The notes: generated by a model not told the origin, from the letters alone. A stretch of DNA of 64,000 bases from JBFWRI01 sp050248995 (GCA_050248995.1 JBFWRI010000001.1:62001-126000); one strand, 5' to 3'; positions 34,255 to 44,524 are shown, numbered from the stretch's first letter. Numbers and translations are program-made.

Positions 34255-34994
34255 TGGGCGCTGTCATCAAAACGGCCCCCAAGACAGCAATGCTGTTGGC
34301 CGCTGGTCTTGGCACGCGCATGCGCCCGCTCACGGAAGACACGCCAAAACCCATGCTGACGGTTGCCGGCCGCCCGATGATCGACTGGGCGCTGGATAAA
34401 TGTGTGGCCGCCGGTGTTACGCGCGCTGTTATCAACCTGCATCACTGCGGCGATGTGATCGAACGGCATCTTGCCGGCCGCAAGGATATTGAAATCATCT
34501 TCACGCACGAGCCGACGCTGCTCGATTCCGGTGGCGGCGTGAAGAATGCATTGCCGCATCTGGGTGCCGAGCCGTTTTACTGCATCAATGCCGATGTCGT
34601 TACCACCGACGGCCCCCAGCCCATGCTTCAGCGTCTGGCAGCGCTGTGGGATGATGCGGCGATGGATCTTCTGATGCTGATGGCGCGGAAAGAAAACACG
34701 GTTGGTTTCGAAGATAGTCCCGGCGATTACTTCATGAATCTGGCGTCGGGTGATTTCGGCGCGGTTTATGGTCGCAAGAACCCGCCGCCGCGCCCCTATA
34801 TCTTCGCCAGCACGTTCATCGTGCATCCGCGGGCCTATGCCCCGTTTAGTGCGCCTATTTTCTCGAACCGGGATATTTTCGATGCTGCCGAGGCCGCAGG
34901 TCGTTTTTATGGCCTTGTCCACGATGGCGGGGTTTTCCATTCCAGCACGCCTGATGACCTTGCCCGGGTGAATGTGCTAATCAATAAGGCATGA
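34254..34994 (+). CDS. murU: MurU-like MurNAc-1-phosphate uridylyltransferase
   Basis: 246 residues. The nucleotidyltransferase signature is AMLLAAGLGTRMRPLTEDTPKPML, followed by GGGVKNALPHLG and FYCINADV (metal Asp). GTG start overlaps the TAG of amgK, and its TGA overlaps the ATG of addB. With AmgK it would make UDP-MurNAc from recycled MurNAc. Size and order fit MurU rather than the larger GlmU or mannose-1-P enzymes. Confidence 0.83.
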   Translation: MGAVIKTAPKTAMLLAAGLGTRMRPLTEDTPKPMLTVAGRPMIDWALDKCVAAGVTRAVINLHHCGDVIERHLAGRKDIEIIFTHEPTLLDSGGGVKNALPHLGAEPFYCINADVVTTDGPQPMLQRLAALWDDAAMDLLMLMARKENTVGFEDSPGDYFMNLASGDFGAVYGRKNPPPRPYIFASTFIVHPRAYAPFSAPIFSNRDIFDAAEAAGRFYGLVHDGGVFHSSTPDDLARVNVLINKA

Positions 34995-37972
34995 TATCTG
35001 GCGCCTTAACCGGTATTTTTTATGTGGGTCGCGGTGTGCCGTTCCTTGCTGCACTGGCCGATGGCCTGCGCGCACGCGCCGGTGGCGATCCGCTGGCCTT
35101 GTCCGGAATGCGTGTGCTGCTGCCGAACCGTCGCAGTGTTCGCGCACTGAAGGAAGTTTTCCTGCGTGCGACCGACGGTGCGCCGACCCTGCTGCCGCGC
35201 ATGATATCGCTGGGCGATCTGGGTGACGATACCGACGCGCAGCTTGGCTTGCTGGCATCCGTCGAACCGTTTGACGATATCCCGCCGCCCATCGGCAGCG
35301 TTGAACGGCAGCTTTTGCTCAGCAAGTTTGTGCGCCAGAAAGATAAAGACATTTCCGCCGCGCAAGGAATCGCCTTGGCATGTGATCTGGCGCGCCTGCT
35401 GGATGAAATGACAGCGTATGGCGTGCAGCCGCAACAGCTGATCGACCTGCCGCACAAGGATTTTCCCGAACATTGGCAGCGCACGGCTGAGTTCCTTGGC
35501 ATTATCTCCACCCTCTGGCCTGACATGTTGAAGCAAATGGGCCGCAGCGATCCGGCGGCCTATCGCAAAGCCTCTCTCGAGCGTCTTGCCGATGCATGGC
35601 AGAAAAATCCGCCGCTGTTCCCGGTGGTGCTGGCGGGCGTGCAGCGTGCCGAACCGGCTGTTATAAAGCTGGCGCGCACTGTGGCTGCCCACGGAACCGT
35701 CCTGCTGCCCGCATTTGATGATGCCGACAAGCTGGGCAGGGAAGACTGGGCCGCGCTGGATGTCGTGCACCCCGATTACCTGCTGCGGCAGATGGTCGAT
35801 GCACTGGCCGGCGGCACACGCAGCGCCGTGGCGGTATGGCCTCACGGCGGCGAACCCGCCTGCGGTGAGGCGCGTCGCGACTGGCTGCGCCTGTCGATGC
35901 AGCCCACCACACTGACCGAGCGTTGGGTTGCTCAGGCGCCAAAGGTTGTTACAGAAGCGGCAATGCAGGGCATCGACCTGCTGGAATGCGCCGACGAATC
36001 CGCCGAAGCCGAGGCCATTGCGCTGTGCATCCGCGAAGAACTGGAAACGCCCGCGCGTACCATCATGCTGCTGACACCCGATCGCGTTCTGGCGCGTCGT
36101 GTCGCTATGTTGCTCAAGCGCTGGGGCATCGATGCCGACGACAGCTCGGGCCAGCCGCTGCTGTTGTCACCGTTGGGTGTTTACCTGCAACTGGTGGCCG
36201 CAGCAGCTGACCCTGCGGCGAATACTGCGGTGTTTCTCGCCTTGCTGAAGCATTCGCTGTGCGGGGCAGGCGTGCCGTCTGAAACACGGGCGCTCACGCT
36301 GGCGCGGCTGGAAGCCGAATGCCTGCGGGGCCGGTATCCGGCAACCGGAGTCGCCGGTTTTGTGTCGTATGTCATGGCGGTTGCCGACGACGACGCTGTC
36401 CGCACGCTGGTTGCAAACCTGCAAAAGGCGCTGCAGCCGTTCGCCGCGCTTTGTGCCCAGAACCATGCGCCGGCCCCGCAGCTTTTGCAGGCCCACCTGC
36501 AGGCGGCCGAGGATCTGGCCGCTACCGCCACCGAATCCGGCACCGCACTGCTATGGGCGAACGAAAAGTATATCAACGAAGCCGAAGCCGCGTCGCAAAA
36601 GTTGCTGGAACTGCGCGCTTGCCTGACGACCGACCACCTGTTGCAGCAGGGCGAATATGCGGCATGGCTGGCGCAGTTGCTGGGGGCGGGCAGTGTGCGC
36701 GTGCCGTACGGCCAGCATCCGCGCGTTGTCATCAGCGGCCTGATCGAAGCGCGCCTGCAGCAGGCCGATGTGATGATTTTGTCGGGCCTGAACGAAGGCA
36801 CATGGCCGGCCCTGCCGCCGGTGAATGCGTGGATAAACCGCCGCATGCGCGCAGTGCTGGGTCTGCCGGACCCGGAAACGGAAATCACATCCGCCGCGCA
36901 TGATTTCGTCAGCGGTGCGGCCGCGCAGCGTGTATATCTGACGCGCGCGCTGCGCCAGAATGGCACACCCACCGTACCCGCGCGCTGGCTGATGCGTCTG
37001 CAGGCTACGCTGGCGGCGGTCGGGCTTGATAAAACATGGAAGCAGCGCGGCGCGGCGCTTGCCGTTCGCGCATCGTTGCTTGACAGCCACAAGGGCGAAG
37101 TCCGACCGGTTGATGAACCAAAGCCGGCGCCGCCGCCGGCGGTGCGCCCGCGTCAGATCTCGGCCACAGAAGTCGAAAAACTGATGGGCGACCCGTATGG
37201 TTACTACGCGCGGCATATCCTGAAACTGCGCGAACTGAAAAAGCTGGAAGATACGCCGGATGCGGCTGAAAAAGGCACCTTCGCCCACCGCGTGCTGGAA
37301 GATTTCTATAAGCAGGTCGGCGAACGTCCGCTGCAGGATGACGACTGGCCGCTGCTGCAGGCCATCGTGCAGGAAAAGCTGCGCGCATACGAAGGCGCGC
37401 CGGGCATTCCGCAGCTGTGGAATGCATGGATGCTGGATGTCACGGCGTGGCTGCAGCAGCAGGAGCGGAAGAACCAGCCCGCCCGCCTGCCCAAGGTGCT
37501 GGAAGGCAGTGGCACGCGCGTGTGGAAAGACCGCAACTTCACGCTGAAAGCCAAGGCCGACCGCATCGACATCGCGAACGATGATATCGTCATCGTTGAT
37601 TACAAAACCGGCACGCCGCCTACCGGTCCAAGTGTCGCGAAAGGCAAGGCGCCGCAACTGCCGCTGGAAGCGCTAATCGCGCAGGCCGGCGGCTATGGCA
37701 AGGAACTGCAGGGCCGTGCGGTGCAGATGGAATACTGGAAGCTGGGCAGCACGCAGGCCAACTGCGAAGTGAAGGAAATAAAGAAAATCGATATCGCTGC
37801 TGCCGAAGAACAGCTGTTGCTGTTGGTTTCCGAACTACTGGACAAGCAAACACCGTACCTGTTCGAGCCCGCCGCGGATATGAAACCGAAGTATAACGCC
37901 TATAAGCATCTGGCGCGGCAGAAAGAATGGGCCTTCGCCGACGATGGCGACGATGACGGGGGTGCCGAATGA
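34991..37972 (+). CDS. addB: AddB subunit of the AddAB double-strand-break repair nuclease
   Basis: 993 residues, alphaproteobacterial AddB. The N-terminus FYVGRGVPFLAALADGL and RVLLPNRRSVRALKEVFL is typical; this clade has no clear Walker A. The C-terminal PD-(D/E)XK nuclease has D870-Y871-K872 (VDYKTGTPP). The four-cysteine Fe-S motif of Bacillus AddB is not visible. With AddA it resects broken ends and loads RecA. Both flanking junctions are 4-base ATGA overlaps, so it is strictly coupled to murU and addA. Confidence 0.93.
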   Translation: MISGALTGIFYVGRGVPFLAALADGLRARAGGDPLALSGMRVLLPNRRSVRALKEVFLRATDGAPTLLPRMISLGDLGDDTDAQLGLLASVEPFDDIPPPIGSVERQLLLSKFVRQKDKDISAAQGIALACDLARLLDEMTAYGVQPQQLIDLPHKDFPEHWQRTAEFLGIISTLWPDMLKQMGRSDPAAYRKASLERLADAWQKNPPLFPVVLAGVQRAEPAVIKLARTVAAHGTVLLPAFDDADKLGREDWAALDVVHPDYLLRQMVDALAGGTRSAVAVWPHGGEPACGEARRDWLRLSMQPTTLTERWVAQAPKVVTEAAMQGIDLLECADESAEAEAIALCIREELETPARTIMLLTPDRVLARRVAMLLKRWGIDADDSSGQPLLLSPLGVYLQLVAAAADPAANTAVFLALLKHSLCGAGVPSETRALTLARLEAECLRGRYPATGVAGFVSYVMAVADDDAVRTLVANLQKALQPFAALCAQNHAPAPQLLQAHLQAAEDLAATATESGTALLWANEKYINEAEAASQKLLELRACLTTDHLLQQGEYAAWLAQLLGAGSVRVPYGQHPRVVISGLIEARLQQADVMILSGLNEGTWPALPPVNAWINRRMRAVLGLPDPETEITSAAHDFVSGAAAQRVYLTRALRQNGTPTVPARWLMRLQATLAAVGLDKTWKQRGAALAVRASLLDSHKGEVRPVDEPKPAPPPAVRPRQISATEVEKLMGDPYGYYARHILKLRELKKLEDTPDAAEKGTFAHRVLEDFYKQVGERPLQDDDWPLLQAIVQEKLRAYEGAPGIPQLWNAWMLDVTAWLQQQERKNQPARLPKVLEGSGTRVWKDRNFTLKAKADRIDIANDDIVIVDYKTGTPPTGPSVAKGKAPQLPLEALIAQAGGYGKELQGRAVQMEYWKLGSTQANCEVKEIKKIDIAAAEEQLLLLVSELLDKQTPYLFEPAADMKPKYNAYKHLARQKEWAFADDGDDDGGAE

Positions 37973-40900
37973 CAGCTGCTCCCCAGAAAAAGTTCCGCCC
38001 TGAAGCACTGAAAAGCACATCAGCTGACCAGGCACTCGCATCAAATCCTGAATCGTCGGCATGGGTTGCGGCGTCGGCAGGCACCGGCAAGACGAAAGTA
38101 CTGACCGACCGCCTGCTGCGCCTGATGCTGGCCGGCAGCGCGCCCGAAGATATCCTGTGTCTGACATATACCAAGGCGGCCGCCGCCGAAATGGCGGGGC
38201 GCCTGATTGAAAGCCTGACGCATTGGGTCACACTGGATGATGTGGCGCTGGCCGGCAAGCTGCGTGACATCGGCGTTGCCGACCCGGTGCAGGATACCAT
38301 CGATACCGCGCGGCGTTTGTTTGCCCGTGTGCTGGATTGCCCCGGCGGTTTGAAGATCCAGACGGTGCACAGCTTCTGCCAGTCGCTGCTGGCGCGGTTC
38401 CCGCTGGAATCGAACCTGACACCCGGCTTTACGGTGCTGGAACCCGCCGCCGCAGCCGACCTGCGTATGGATGCATTCGTTGCCGCCGTTATGTCGCAGA
38501 ATACAGAGCTTGTTGCCGCGCTGAATAAGCTGCAAACCGTTGTCGGCGATTACAGCCTGCGCGAACTGTTGACCGATGGTCTTGCCGACGATGTGCGCAT
38601 CGCATCCCGCGCTGAACTGGCCGCAGCGCTGAACATCGCGCCGGATGCTATGCCGGATCAGTTTATTAAAGATATATGCACCCCGCCAAACGAAGAGAAA
38701 CTAAGAGGCATGGCGCGCATATGGATTGATGAAGGTCTGAAAGAGAACCAGGAGCGCGGCGCGCAACTGGCGGCCGTGCTGGAACGAGAGCCTGAACAGC
38801 GCATTGATATATACAAAAGCTACACAAACGTATTCCTGACAAAGGAAAACGAATTGCGCAAACCAAAAAACATTGTCACGAAAGCCCTTGGGCAGGCTCA
38901 TCCCGGCTTGTGGGATACTTTCGAAGCTGAAGGAAGGCGCGTTTTGGACCTGCTGCAGGATATCAATCGCATCCGCCTGCTGGATATCACCGAAGCCTAT
39001 ATGGCTGTGCACAAGGCGGTTGATGAACATTATGCCCGCGCCAAGCGTGTGCAGAATGCGGTTGATTATAACGACCTTATCCGTTTCACCGACACGTTGC
39101 TGCAAACCGGCGAGGCATGGGTGCGCTATAAAATGGATAACGCCATCACGCATGTGCTGGTGGACGAAGCGCAGGACACCAGCCCGGCGCAGTGGCGCAT
39201 CCTTAAGACGCTGACCGCCGAATTCACCAGCGGGCAGGGCGCACACGAAGATAAAACACGCACGCTGTTCGTGGTGGGCGATGAAAAGCAGTCGATCTAC
39301 AGCTTCAACGGCGCCGACCCGAAAGGTTTCATTGAACAGGGTCTTAATTACCAGCGCGATTTCATCAACGCCAAGCTGCCGTTCGAGCCTGTCAGCCTGC
39401 GGTATTCCTTCCGTTCGGTCAGCGCGGTGCTGGACGCCGTGGATGCGGTGTTCACCCAGGATGTTGTGCGCAGCGGCGTCAGCATGGCCGATGTGGCGCA
39501 CATGGCTGCCCGCGGCAATGTAGAGAATCACGACTGCGGCGAGATCGAACTGTGGGATCTGGTGCCGGAAGAAAAGAAAGACAAAAAAGACGCGAAAGAC
39601 GATAACACATGGAAGCTACCGTTGCAGCGCACGGCGCGCCCGTCGCCCGGGGTCAAGCTGGCCAAGGCTATCGCTGCCCGCATTGAAAGCTGGCTGCAAA
39701 CCGGCGCGCACCTGCATGCCACTGGCAAGCGCATCGCGCCGCAGGATATTCTTATCCTTGTGCAAAAGCGCGGCAATGAAACCAACCCGCTGATGGAAAA
39801 TATCGTGCGTGCGCTGAAACAGTGCCGCATCCCCGTGGCCGGGGTCGACCGGCTTGTGCTGCCCGAACAGCTGGCGGTCGAGGATATCATGGCGGCCATC
39901 GCTTTCGTGCTGCTGCCGCGCGACGACCTGAATCTTGCCGCGCTGCTGAAATCGCCGCTCATCGGCATGGCAGAGGATGACTTATATGATGTCTGCCGCC
40001 CCGGTGGTGCGCTGCGCGATAAAAACACCACCGTGTGGGATGCGTTGCGTGAATCAAAACATGAAGGTGTTATCACCTATCTTGAAAGCCTGATAAAGCA
40101 GGCCGGCTCGCGCCCGTATAACTTCATCCAGCATATCCTGCAGGCGCCGTGCCCTAATCAAGATGTCACCGGCTGGAATGCGTTCCGCCGCCGTCTTGGC
40201 GACGAAGTGCTGGACCCGCTGAATGAGCTGCTGGCGGCGGCACTGGCGTTTGAAAGCAGCCACCCGCCCACGCTGCAGGGCTTTTACCGTCAGCTGTCCA
40301 CCACAGCGCTGGAAATCAAGCGCGAGCTGGCAAAGGCCGGCGATGCCGTGCGGGTGATGACGGCGCACGCATCCAAGGGCCTGCAGGCACCTATCGTTTT
40401 TCTGGCCGATGCCGCGCACAGCGTCAACCTGTCGCACTTCCGCGCCAAGGTTGTAAAAGACCTGAAAGATACAGACGCGCCCGTGTTCTATGTGCCGAAC
40501 AAGGATTACCTGACGCCCGAAGTCGACCGCCGCCAGCAGCAGCACGACAGGTTGCGCATCGAAGAATATCGCCGCCTGTTGTATGTGGCACTGACACGCG
40601 CCGAAGACAGGCTGATCATCTGCGGCAGTGAAAACGCTTCTACGCGTCACACCAAAGAAGGCGAAAGAAAACGCTTCACGCCCGAACTGAACTGGTACAA
40701 GGCTTGTGAAGAAGCGCTGAAAGACAGGCTGGCCATAAAAGAAGATGCCGATGCCGCCATCGCCGCGCATGGTGTCGCAACCGTGTGGCGTTATGTGAAC
40801 CACGTCACCGATGGCCATCCGGCCGAAGCGGAAAAGGCCGCCGAAACAGCGCAGGAATTGGGCAATTGGGCCCATAAACCGGCCCCGGCCGAGCCTGTAC

Positions 40901-41481
40901 CGGCCAAGCCGCTGGCCCCCGGCAAGCTGTCGGAAGCGGCGGTTTCGGTGCTGTCGCCGCTGGCCGATGACGGCGCGCGCTTCGCCGCCGGTACACTGAC
41001 GCACAAACTGCTGGAAGTGCTGCCCGATGTTCCGCAGGGCCGCCGTGCTGCGGTCATGGATAAAATTATTGCCGGGTACAAGGGCGTGATCAGCGATGCA
41101 CGCCTTGCCACCGTGCGCGCCGAAGTTGAAGGCATACTGAACCACGATACCTTCGCACCGTTGTTCGCGCCGGGCAGCAGCGCCGAAGTGCCACTGACAG
41201 GAATTGTTGGAACCGGTAGTAACCGGCAGGCCATCACCGGCGTTGTCGATCGTCTGGTGGTGACGGATGCAAACGTGCTGGTGGTTGATTATAAAACCAA
41301 CCGCCCGCCGCCTGCGCGCGCCGACGATGTGCCGGATGTGTATTTAAGACAGCTGGCGGCCTACCGCGCCGTGCTGGAAAAAGTCTATGTTAACAAACCG
41401 ATTCTCATGGCCCTGTTGTGGACCGACAGCCAGAAACTTATGCGAATTCCTGATAATTTATTAGAAAAGTACGCCCCCTGA
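37969..41481 (+). CDS. addA: AddA helicase-nuclease
   Basis: 1170 residues. UvrD-type helicase with Walker A ASAGTGKT (K41), Walker B LVDEAQDTSPAQW, the motif GDEKQSIYSFNGA and the late helicase motif VMTAHASKGLQAP. The C-terminal nuclease has D1107-Y1108-K1109 (VVDYKTNRPPP). All expected active residues of both activities are present. It unwinds and cuts double-strand ends with AddB. It is the last member of the overlapping run from divL. Confidence 0.95.
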   Translation: MTAAPQKKFRPEALKSTSADQALASNPESSAWVAASAGTGKTKVLTDRLLRLMLAGSAPEDILCLTYTKAAAAEMAGRLIESLTHWVTLDDVALAGKLRDIGVADPVQDTIDTARRLFARVLDCPGGLKIQTVHSFCQSLLARFPLESNLTPGFTVLEPAAAADLRMDAFVAAVMSQNTELVAALNKLQTVVGDYSLRELLTDGLADDVRIASRAELAAALNIAPDAMPDQFIKDICTPPNEEKLRGMARIWIDEGLKENQERGAQLAAVLEREPEQRIDIYKSYTNVFLTKENELRKPKNIVTKALGQAHPGLWDTFEAEGRRVLDLLQDINRIRLLDITEAYMAVHKAVDEHYARAKRVQNAVDYNDLIRFTDTLLQTGEAWVRYKMDNAITHVLVDEAQDTSPAQWRILKTLTAEFTSGQGAHEDKTRTLFVVGDEKQSIYSFNGADPKGFIEQGLNYQRDFINAKLPFEPVSLRYSFRSVSAVLDAVDAVFTQDVVRSGVSMADVAHMAARGNVENHDCGEIELWDLVPEEKKDKKDAKDDNTWKLPLQRTARPSPGVKLAKAIAARIESWLQTGAHLHATGKRIAPQDILILVQKRGNETNPLMENIVRALKQCRIPVAGVDRLVLPEQLAVEDIMAAIAFVLLPRDDLNLAALLKSPLIGMAEDDLYDVCRPGGALRDKNTTVWDALRESKHEGVITYLESLIKQAGSRPYNFIQHILQAPCPNQDVTGWNAFRRRLGDEVLDPLNELLAAALAFESSHPPTLQGFYRQLSTTALEIKRELAKAGDAVRVMTAHASKGLQAPIVFLADAAHSVNLSHFRAKVVKDLKDTDAPVFYVPNKDYLTPEVDRRQQQHDRLRIEEYRRLLYVALTRAEDRLIICGSENASTRHTKEGERKRFTPELNWYKACEEALKDRLAIKEDADAAIAAHGVATVWRYVNHVTDGHPAEAEKAAETAQELGNWAHKPAPAEPVPAKPLAPGKLSEAAVSVLSPLADDGARFAAGTLTHKLLEVLPDVPQGRRAAVMDKIIAGYKGVISDARLATVRAEVEGILNHDTFAPLFAPGSSAEVPLTGIVGTGSNRQAITGVVDRLVVTDANVLVVDYKTNRPPPARADDVPDVYLRQLAAYRAVLEKVYVNKPILMALLWTDSQKLMRIPDNLLEKYAP

Positions 41482-41566
41482 CAGGCGCGCGCTGCAATGC
41501 TTGACCTTGGGCATTACGGCCCTATAAATTCAGGTATAACCACTATGTTCCACAGGAGTTCCAGTT

Positions 41567-41893
41567 ATGAGTAATGCCACAAAAATCAGCGATTCAACGT
41601 TCGAGCAGGATGTCACCCAGTCCAAGGGTTACGTGCTGGTCGATTTCTGGGCTGAATGGTGTGGCCCGTGCCGCGCCATCGCGCCGGCACTGGATGAACT
41701 GGCCACCACGAACACCAACGTCAAGGTCACCAAGATGAACATCGACGAAAACCCGATGACCCCCAGCAAGCTGGGCATCCGTTCCATCCCGACCCTGATC
41801 CTGTTCAAGGACGGCCAGCAGGTCGCCACGCAAGTCGGCAGCCTGCCGAAGACCGAACTGTTCAAGTGGGTTGAAACGCAAACGGCGGCCTAA
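41567..41893 (+). CDS. trxA: Thioredoxin
   Basis: 108 residues with the active site W31-C-G-P-C35 in [15 protein letters not shown] and the cis-Pro motif [11 protein letters not shown] cytosolic disulfide reductase that supplies electrons to ribonucleotide reductase and others. CAGGAG precedes the start. The gene lies 85 bases after addA; folC, which usually follows here, is missing. A hairpin terminator ends it. Confidence 0.97.
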   Translation: MSNATKISDSTFEQDVTQSKGYVLVDFWAEWCGPCRAIAPALDELATTNTNVKVTKMNIDENPMTPSKLGIRSIPTLILFKDGQQVATQVGSLPKTELFKWVETQTAA

Positions 41894-41910
41894 GCACTTA
41901 TATAATTTAG

Positions 41911-41950
41911 AACGGCGCCCCAAGGGTAAACACCTCGGGCGTCGTTTTTA
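41911..41950. terminator. Bidirectional terminator between trxA and accD
   Basis: AACGGCGCCC / GGGCGTCGTT (41911-41920 with 41937-41946), 10 bp with one G-T pair, then TTTTTA. It overlaps the accD stop on the other strand. Confidence 0.82.
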
Positions 41951-42832
41951 TTTGCGGCTGGTCAGCAATCCCGCAACGGGCGCCTGCTTTTGCATCAGCA
42001 GGTCCAGCAGTTTGGCAATCTGTTTGTGCTGGTCCTTACGGGCCACGATCATATCCACCATGCCGTGATCCAGCAGGTATTCGGCGCGCTGGAAACCTTG
42101 CGGCAGCACTTCGCGGATCGTGCTTTCAATCACGCGGGCGCCGGCAAAGCCGATCAGGCAGCCCGGTTCGGCCAAATGAATATCACCCACCATGGCAAAC
42201 GATGCTGTTACGCCGCCCGTGGTCGGGTCAGTCAGCAATACCAGATACGGCAAGCCGGCCTTCTTCACGCGGCTGATGGCGGCAATCGTGCGCGGCATCT
42301 GCATCAGTGACAGAATGCCTTCCTGCATGCGGGCACCGCCCGAAGCGGGGATCAGCAGCAGCCCGGCGTTCTCGCGCACGGCCGCTTCGGCTGCAGCCAC
42401 AATGCCGCTGCCCACAGCCATACCCATCGATCCGCCCATGAAGGCGAAATCAAACGCCGCCGTAATCAGCTTCTTGCCGCCCACGGTGCCCTTGGCGATC
42501 ACCAGCGCATCCTTGCGGCCGGTCTTGCTTTGCGAATCCTTCATGCGGTCGGCGTAACGCTTCTGGTCTTTGAACTTCAGCGGGTCGGCCACAACGGCGG
42601 GCAGGGGGATCTCGGTGAACGTCCCGCCGTCGTACAGCAGCTTCAGGCGCTTATCGACGGCCAGGCGCAGGTGATAGCCGCAGTGGCGGCACACATGGTC
42701 GTTCTCGTCCAGCTCGCGGTGGAACAGCATGGCGCTGCAGCCCGGGCAGTTGGTCCACAGATTATCCGGCACGTCCTTCTTGTTGACGAGCTTCTGCAGG
42801 GTGGGGCGGACGAAATTGGTAATCCAGTTCAT
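41948..42832 (-). CDS. accD: Acetyl-CoA carboxylase carboxyltransferase subunit beta
   Basis: 294 residues. An N-terminal zinc ribbon (CPGC ... CRHC, four cysteines) is followed by the carboxyltransferase core (FMGGSMGMAVGSGI, PASGGARMQEG, LTDPTTGGVTASFAMVGD). It transfers the carboxyl group from biotin to acetyl-CoA in the first step of fatty acid synthesis, together with AccA. It is 51 bases downstream of the lapA-like gene; trpF-trpB-trpA, which usually separate them in alphaproteobacteria, are absent. Confidence 0.97.
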   Translation of the reverse strand: MNWITNFVRPTLQKLVNKKDVPDNLWTNCPGCSAMLFHRELDENDHVCRHCGYHLRLAVDKRLKLLYDGGTFTEIPLPAVVADPLKFKDQKRYADRMKDSQSKTGRKDALVIAKGTVGGKKLITAAFDFAFMGGSMGMAVGSGIVAAAEAAVRENAGLLLIPASGGARMQEGILSLMQMPRTIAAISRVKKAGLPYLVLLTDPTTGGVTASFAMVGDIHLAEPGCLIGFAGARVIESTIREVLPQGFQRAEYLLDHGMVDMIVARKDQHKQIAKLLDLLMQKQAPVAGLLTSRK

Positions 42833-42883
42833 GGGTGGGTTTCTAGCATACCTAAGGGGTTAAAATCTGCGGTTTTTTCGGGG

Positions 42884-43201
42884 CTATAAATAGGCATCCG
42901 TGGGCGCTAAGGCCTTGGCGTCGCTAGCCTTTGGCGGGGCGGCCAGTGCCGCCTGCGCGGCTTCGGCCTCGCGCCGCCAGTGCTTGGCCGCCGCACGATG
43001 CTTGTGCTGGCCAAACCACATGATAACCGCGCCGGCCATGAAGCTAAGGATAACAGTTGCCATAAAGAACAGGTACAGCGGCGCGGCGATGGTGGTGGCG
43101 AACGGCCACAACGAAAGCTCGACCGTCTCGCGGTTGCTCAGCACGAAGATAAGGAACAGAAGTGTCAGCGGCAGGCTGACAATCCATGAAAGGTAGCGCA
43201 T
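42884..43201 (-). CDS. LapA-domain inner-membrane protein
   Basis: 105 residues with two TM helices (about 5-22 and 42-62) and a basic cytoplasmic coiled tail with an Ala-rich end. The first helix followed by FVLSNRETVELSLWPF is the LapA (DUF1049) signature; E. coli LapA works with LapB in LPS assembly control. It starts one base inside the ihfB stop codon, so it is coupled to ihfB. Confidence 0.85.
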   Translation of the reverse strand: MRYLSWIVSLPLTLLFLIFVLSNRETVELSLWPFATTIAAPLYLFFMATVILSFMAGAVIMWFGQHKHRAAAKHWRREAEAAQAALAAPPKASDAKALAPTDAYL

Positions 43202-43491
43202 TAAGCCTTGCCGGCGCCGTTCAGGCGGTCACGAAGCAGTTTGCCGGTCTTGAAGAACGGCGTGACCTTCGACGCGACAGACACGGTTTCGCCCGTACGC
43301 GGGTTGCGGCCCTGGCGGGCTTCACGCTTCTTCACCGAAAACGCGCCGAAGCCGCGCAGTTCAACCCGGCCGCCCTTGGCCAGCGTATCGGTGATGGTAT
43401 CGAACATCGTATTCACGATACGCTCGATATCGCGCGCCAGCAGGTGCGGGTGTTTGCGGGCCAGCAGCTCGATAAGGTCAGATTTGGTCAT
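43201..43491 (-). CDS. ihfB: Integration host factor subunit beta
   Basis: 96 residues of the HU/IHF fold. The N-terminus [17 protein letters not shown] and the arm [22 protein letters not shown], with the Pro that intercalates in DNA, are typical of IhfB. It bends DNA as a heterodimer with IhfA. It heads the ihfB-lapA-accD run; rpsA usually lies directly upstream in alphaproteobacteria, but here about 5 kb of other genes intervene. Confidence 0.94.
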   Translation of the reverse strand: MTKSDLIELLARKHPHLLARDIERIVNTMFDTITDTLAKGGRVELRGFGAFSVKKREARQGRNPRTGETVSVASKVTPFFKTGKLLRDRLNGAGKA

Positions 43492-43607
43492 AACGCGTCT
43501 TCTTCCCCAACCTATTGAATTTGTATATGAATTCTTTCAGCTTCGCTGGAAGCGGTCAAGGGCCTATCAGGGCCTAAAACTGCCTAAAAGCATGGTTTTC
43601 CAGACTT

Positions 43608-44492
43608 TTACTGCTCGTCGGGCACCTGAAATGTGCTGACGACGCGATACAAACTGTCAGGCACGGTTTCGTAGCGGGTCAGCAGTTGCTCCACATATCC
43701 GCTGTTCAGGAGTTCCTGCAGCGCCACTTGGAAAATATTCAGCATCGGCAGGCTATCGCGTGCCACAGCAAACGTGTTGGGGAACGCGCGCAGTGGTTTA
43801 CTGTTTGGCAGCTTTACCACCTTGCCCGGGTTAGCGGCCAGATATTCGGCTGCGGTAATACGTTCGATCACCGTAAAGTCCGCCTTGCCGGTCGCTACGT
43901 TGACCAGCAACTCGGAAACCTGTGCCGTCTGGGGTAGGGAAACTGCCGCTGCTTTATCGAAGTCCGCCTTGTGCAGGAACGATGTCATCTCGCCGTCCAT
44001 CATTGCCATGCGGTACGTGCTGCTGTTCAGGTCTTCTACCTGCGGCGCGCGTGCTGCCAGATCAGGCCGCACATATACCTCAAGCCCGGAAAAGAAAGCG
44101 CTGTCAGAAAACGACATCAAAATCGCACGTGTCGGACTGGGCCAGATACCACCGCAGTAAACGTCATAGCGCATCGTATCCAGATCTTGCCCAATCGTGC
44201 CGTAAGTGCTGGCGGCTATCCATTCCACCTGCCAGTCCAGCATCTGGGCTATCTTCATCGTCAGGTCGTAAAATACACCGCCCAGTTGGCCATTGTCGTC
44301 TTTGCTAAAAAAGATGGTGTAAGGCGCCCAGCCAGCGCGGAATGTGCGTGTGCGCTGAATTTCCTCAAAGCGCTTGATGAATTTTTCCAGACGGGTCGCG
44401 TCTGTGGTTGCGGGCGAGCTGCCAAGCGCGCCTGCCGCAGCGCCGCCAAGGCCGCCGATTGCCAGTGTCTTCAGGAATTCGCGTTTTTCCAT
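43608..44492 (-). CDS. Family 3-type periplasmic substrate-binding protein
   Basis: 294 residues from ATG 44492 (a GTG 9 bases upstream is possible). The N-terminus MEKREFLKTLAIGGLGGAAAGA looks like a Tat-type signal with KR in place of RR. The body is a two-lobed amino-acid-type binding domain (FRAGWAPYTIFFSKDDNGQLGGVFYDLTMKIAQML... then IGQDLDTMRYDVYCGG). No ABC permease or ATPase genes are beside it, so it may be an orphan receptor or sensor protein. The ligand is unknown. Confidence 0.78.
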   Translation of the reverse strand: MEKREFLKTLAIGGLGGAAAGALGSSPATTDATRLEKFIKRFEEIQRTRTFRAGWAPYTIFFSKDDNGQLGGVFYDLTMKIAQMLDWQVEWIAASTYGTIGQDLDTMRYDVYCGGIWPSPTRAILMSFSDSAFFSGLEVYVRPDLAARAPQVEDLNSSTYRMAMMDGEMTSFLHKADFDKAAAVSLPQTAQVSELLVNVATGKADFTVIERITAAEYLAANPGKVVKLPNSKPLRAFPNTFAVARDSLPMLNIFQVALQELLNSGYVEQLLTRYETVPDSLYRVVSTFQVPDEQ

Positions 44493-44524
44493 CGCCGCCA
44501 CTCTACCATGCCGTTACAAATAAA

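Noticed and set aside
36551..41145. Minus-strand frames opposite addB and addA (up to 368 codons)
   Set aside because: Antisense to intact addB and addA; composition is shadow-like.
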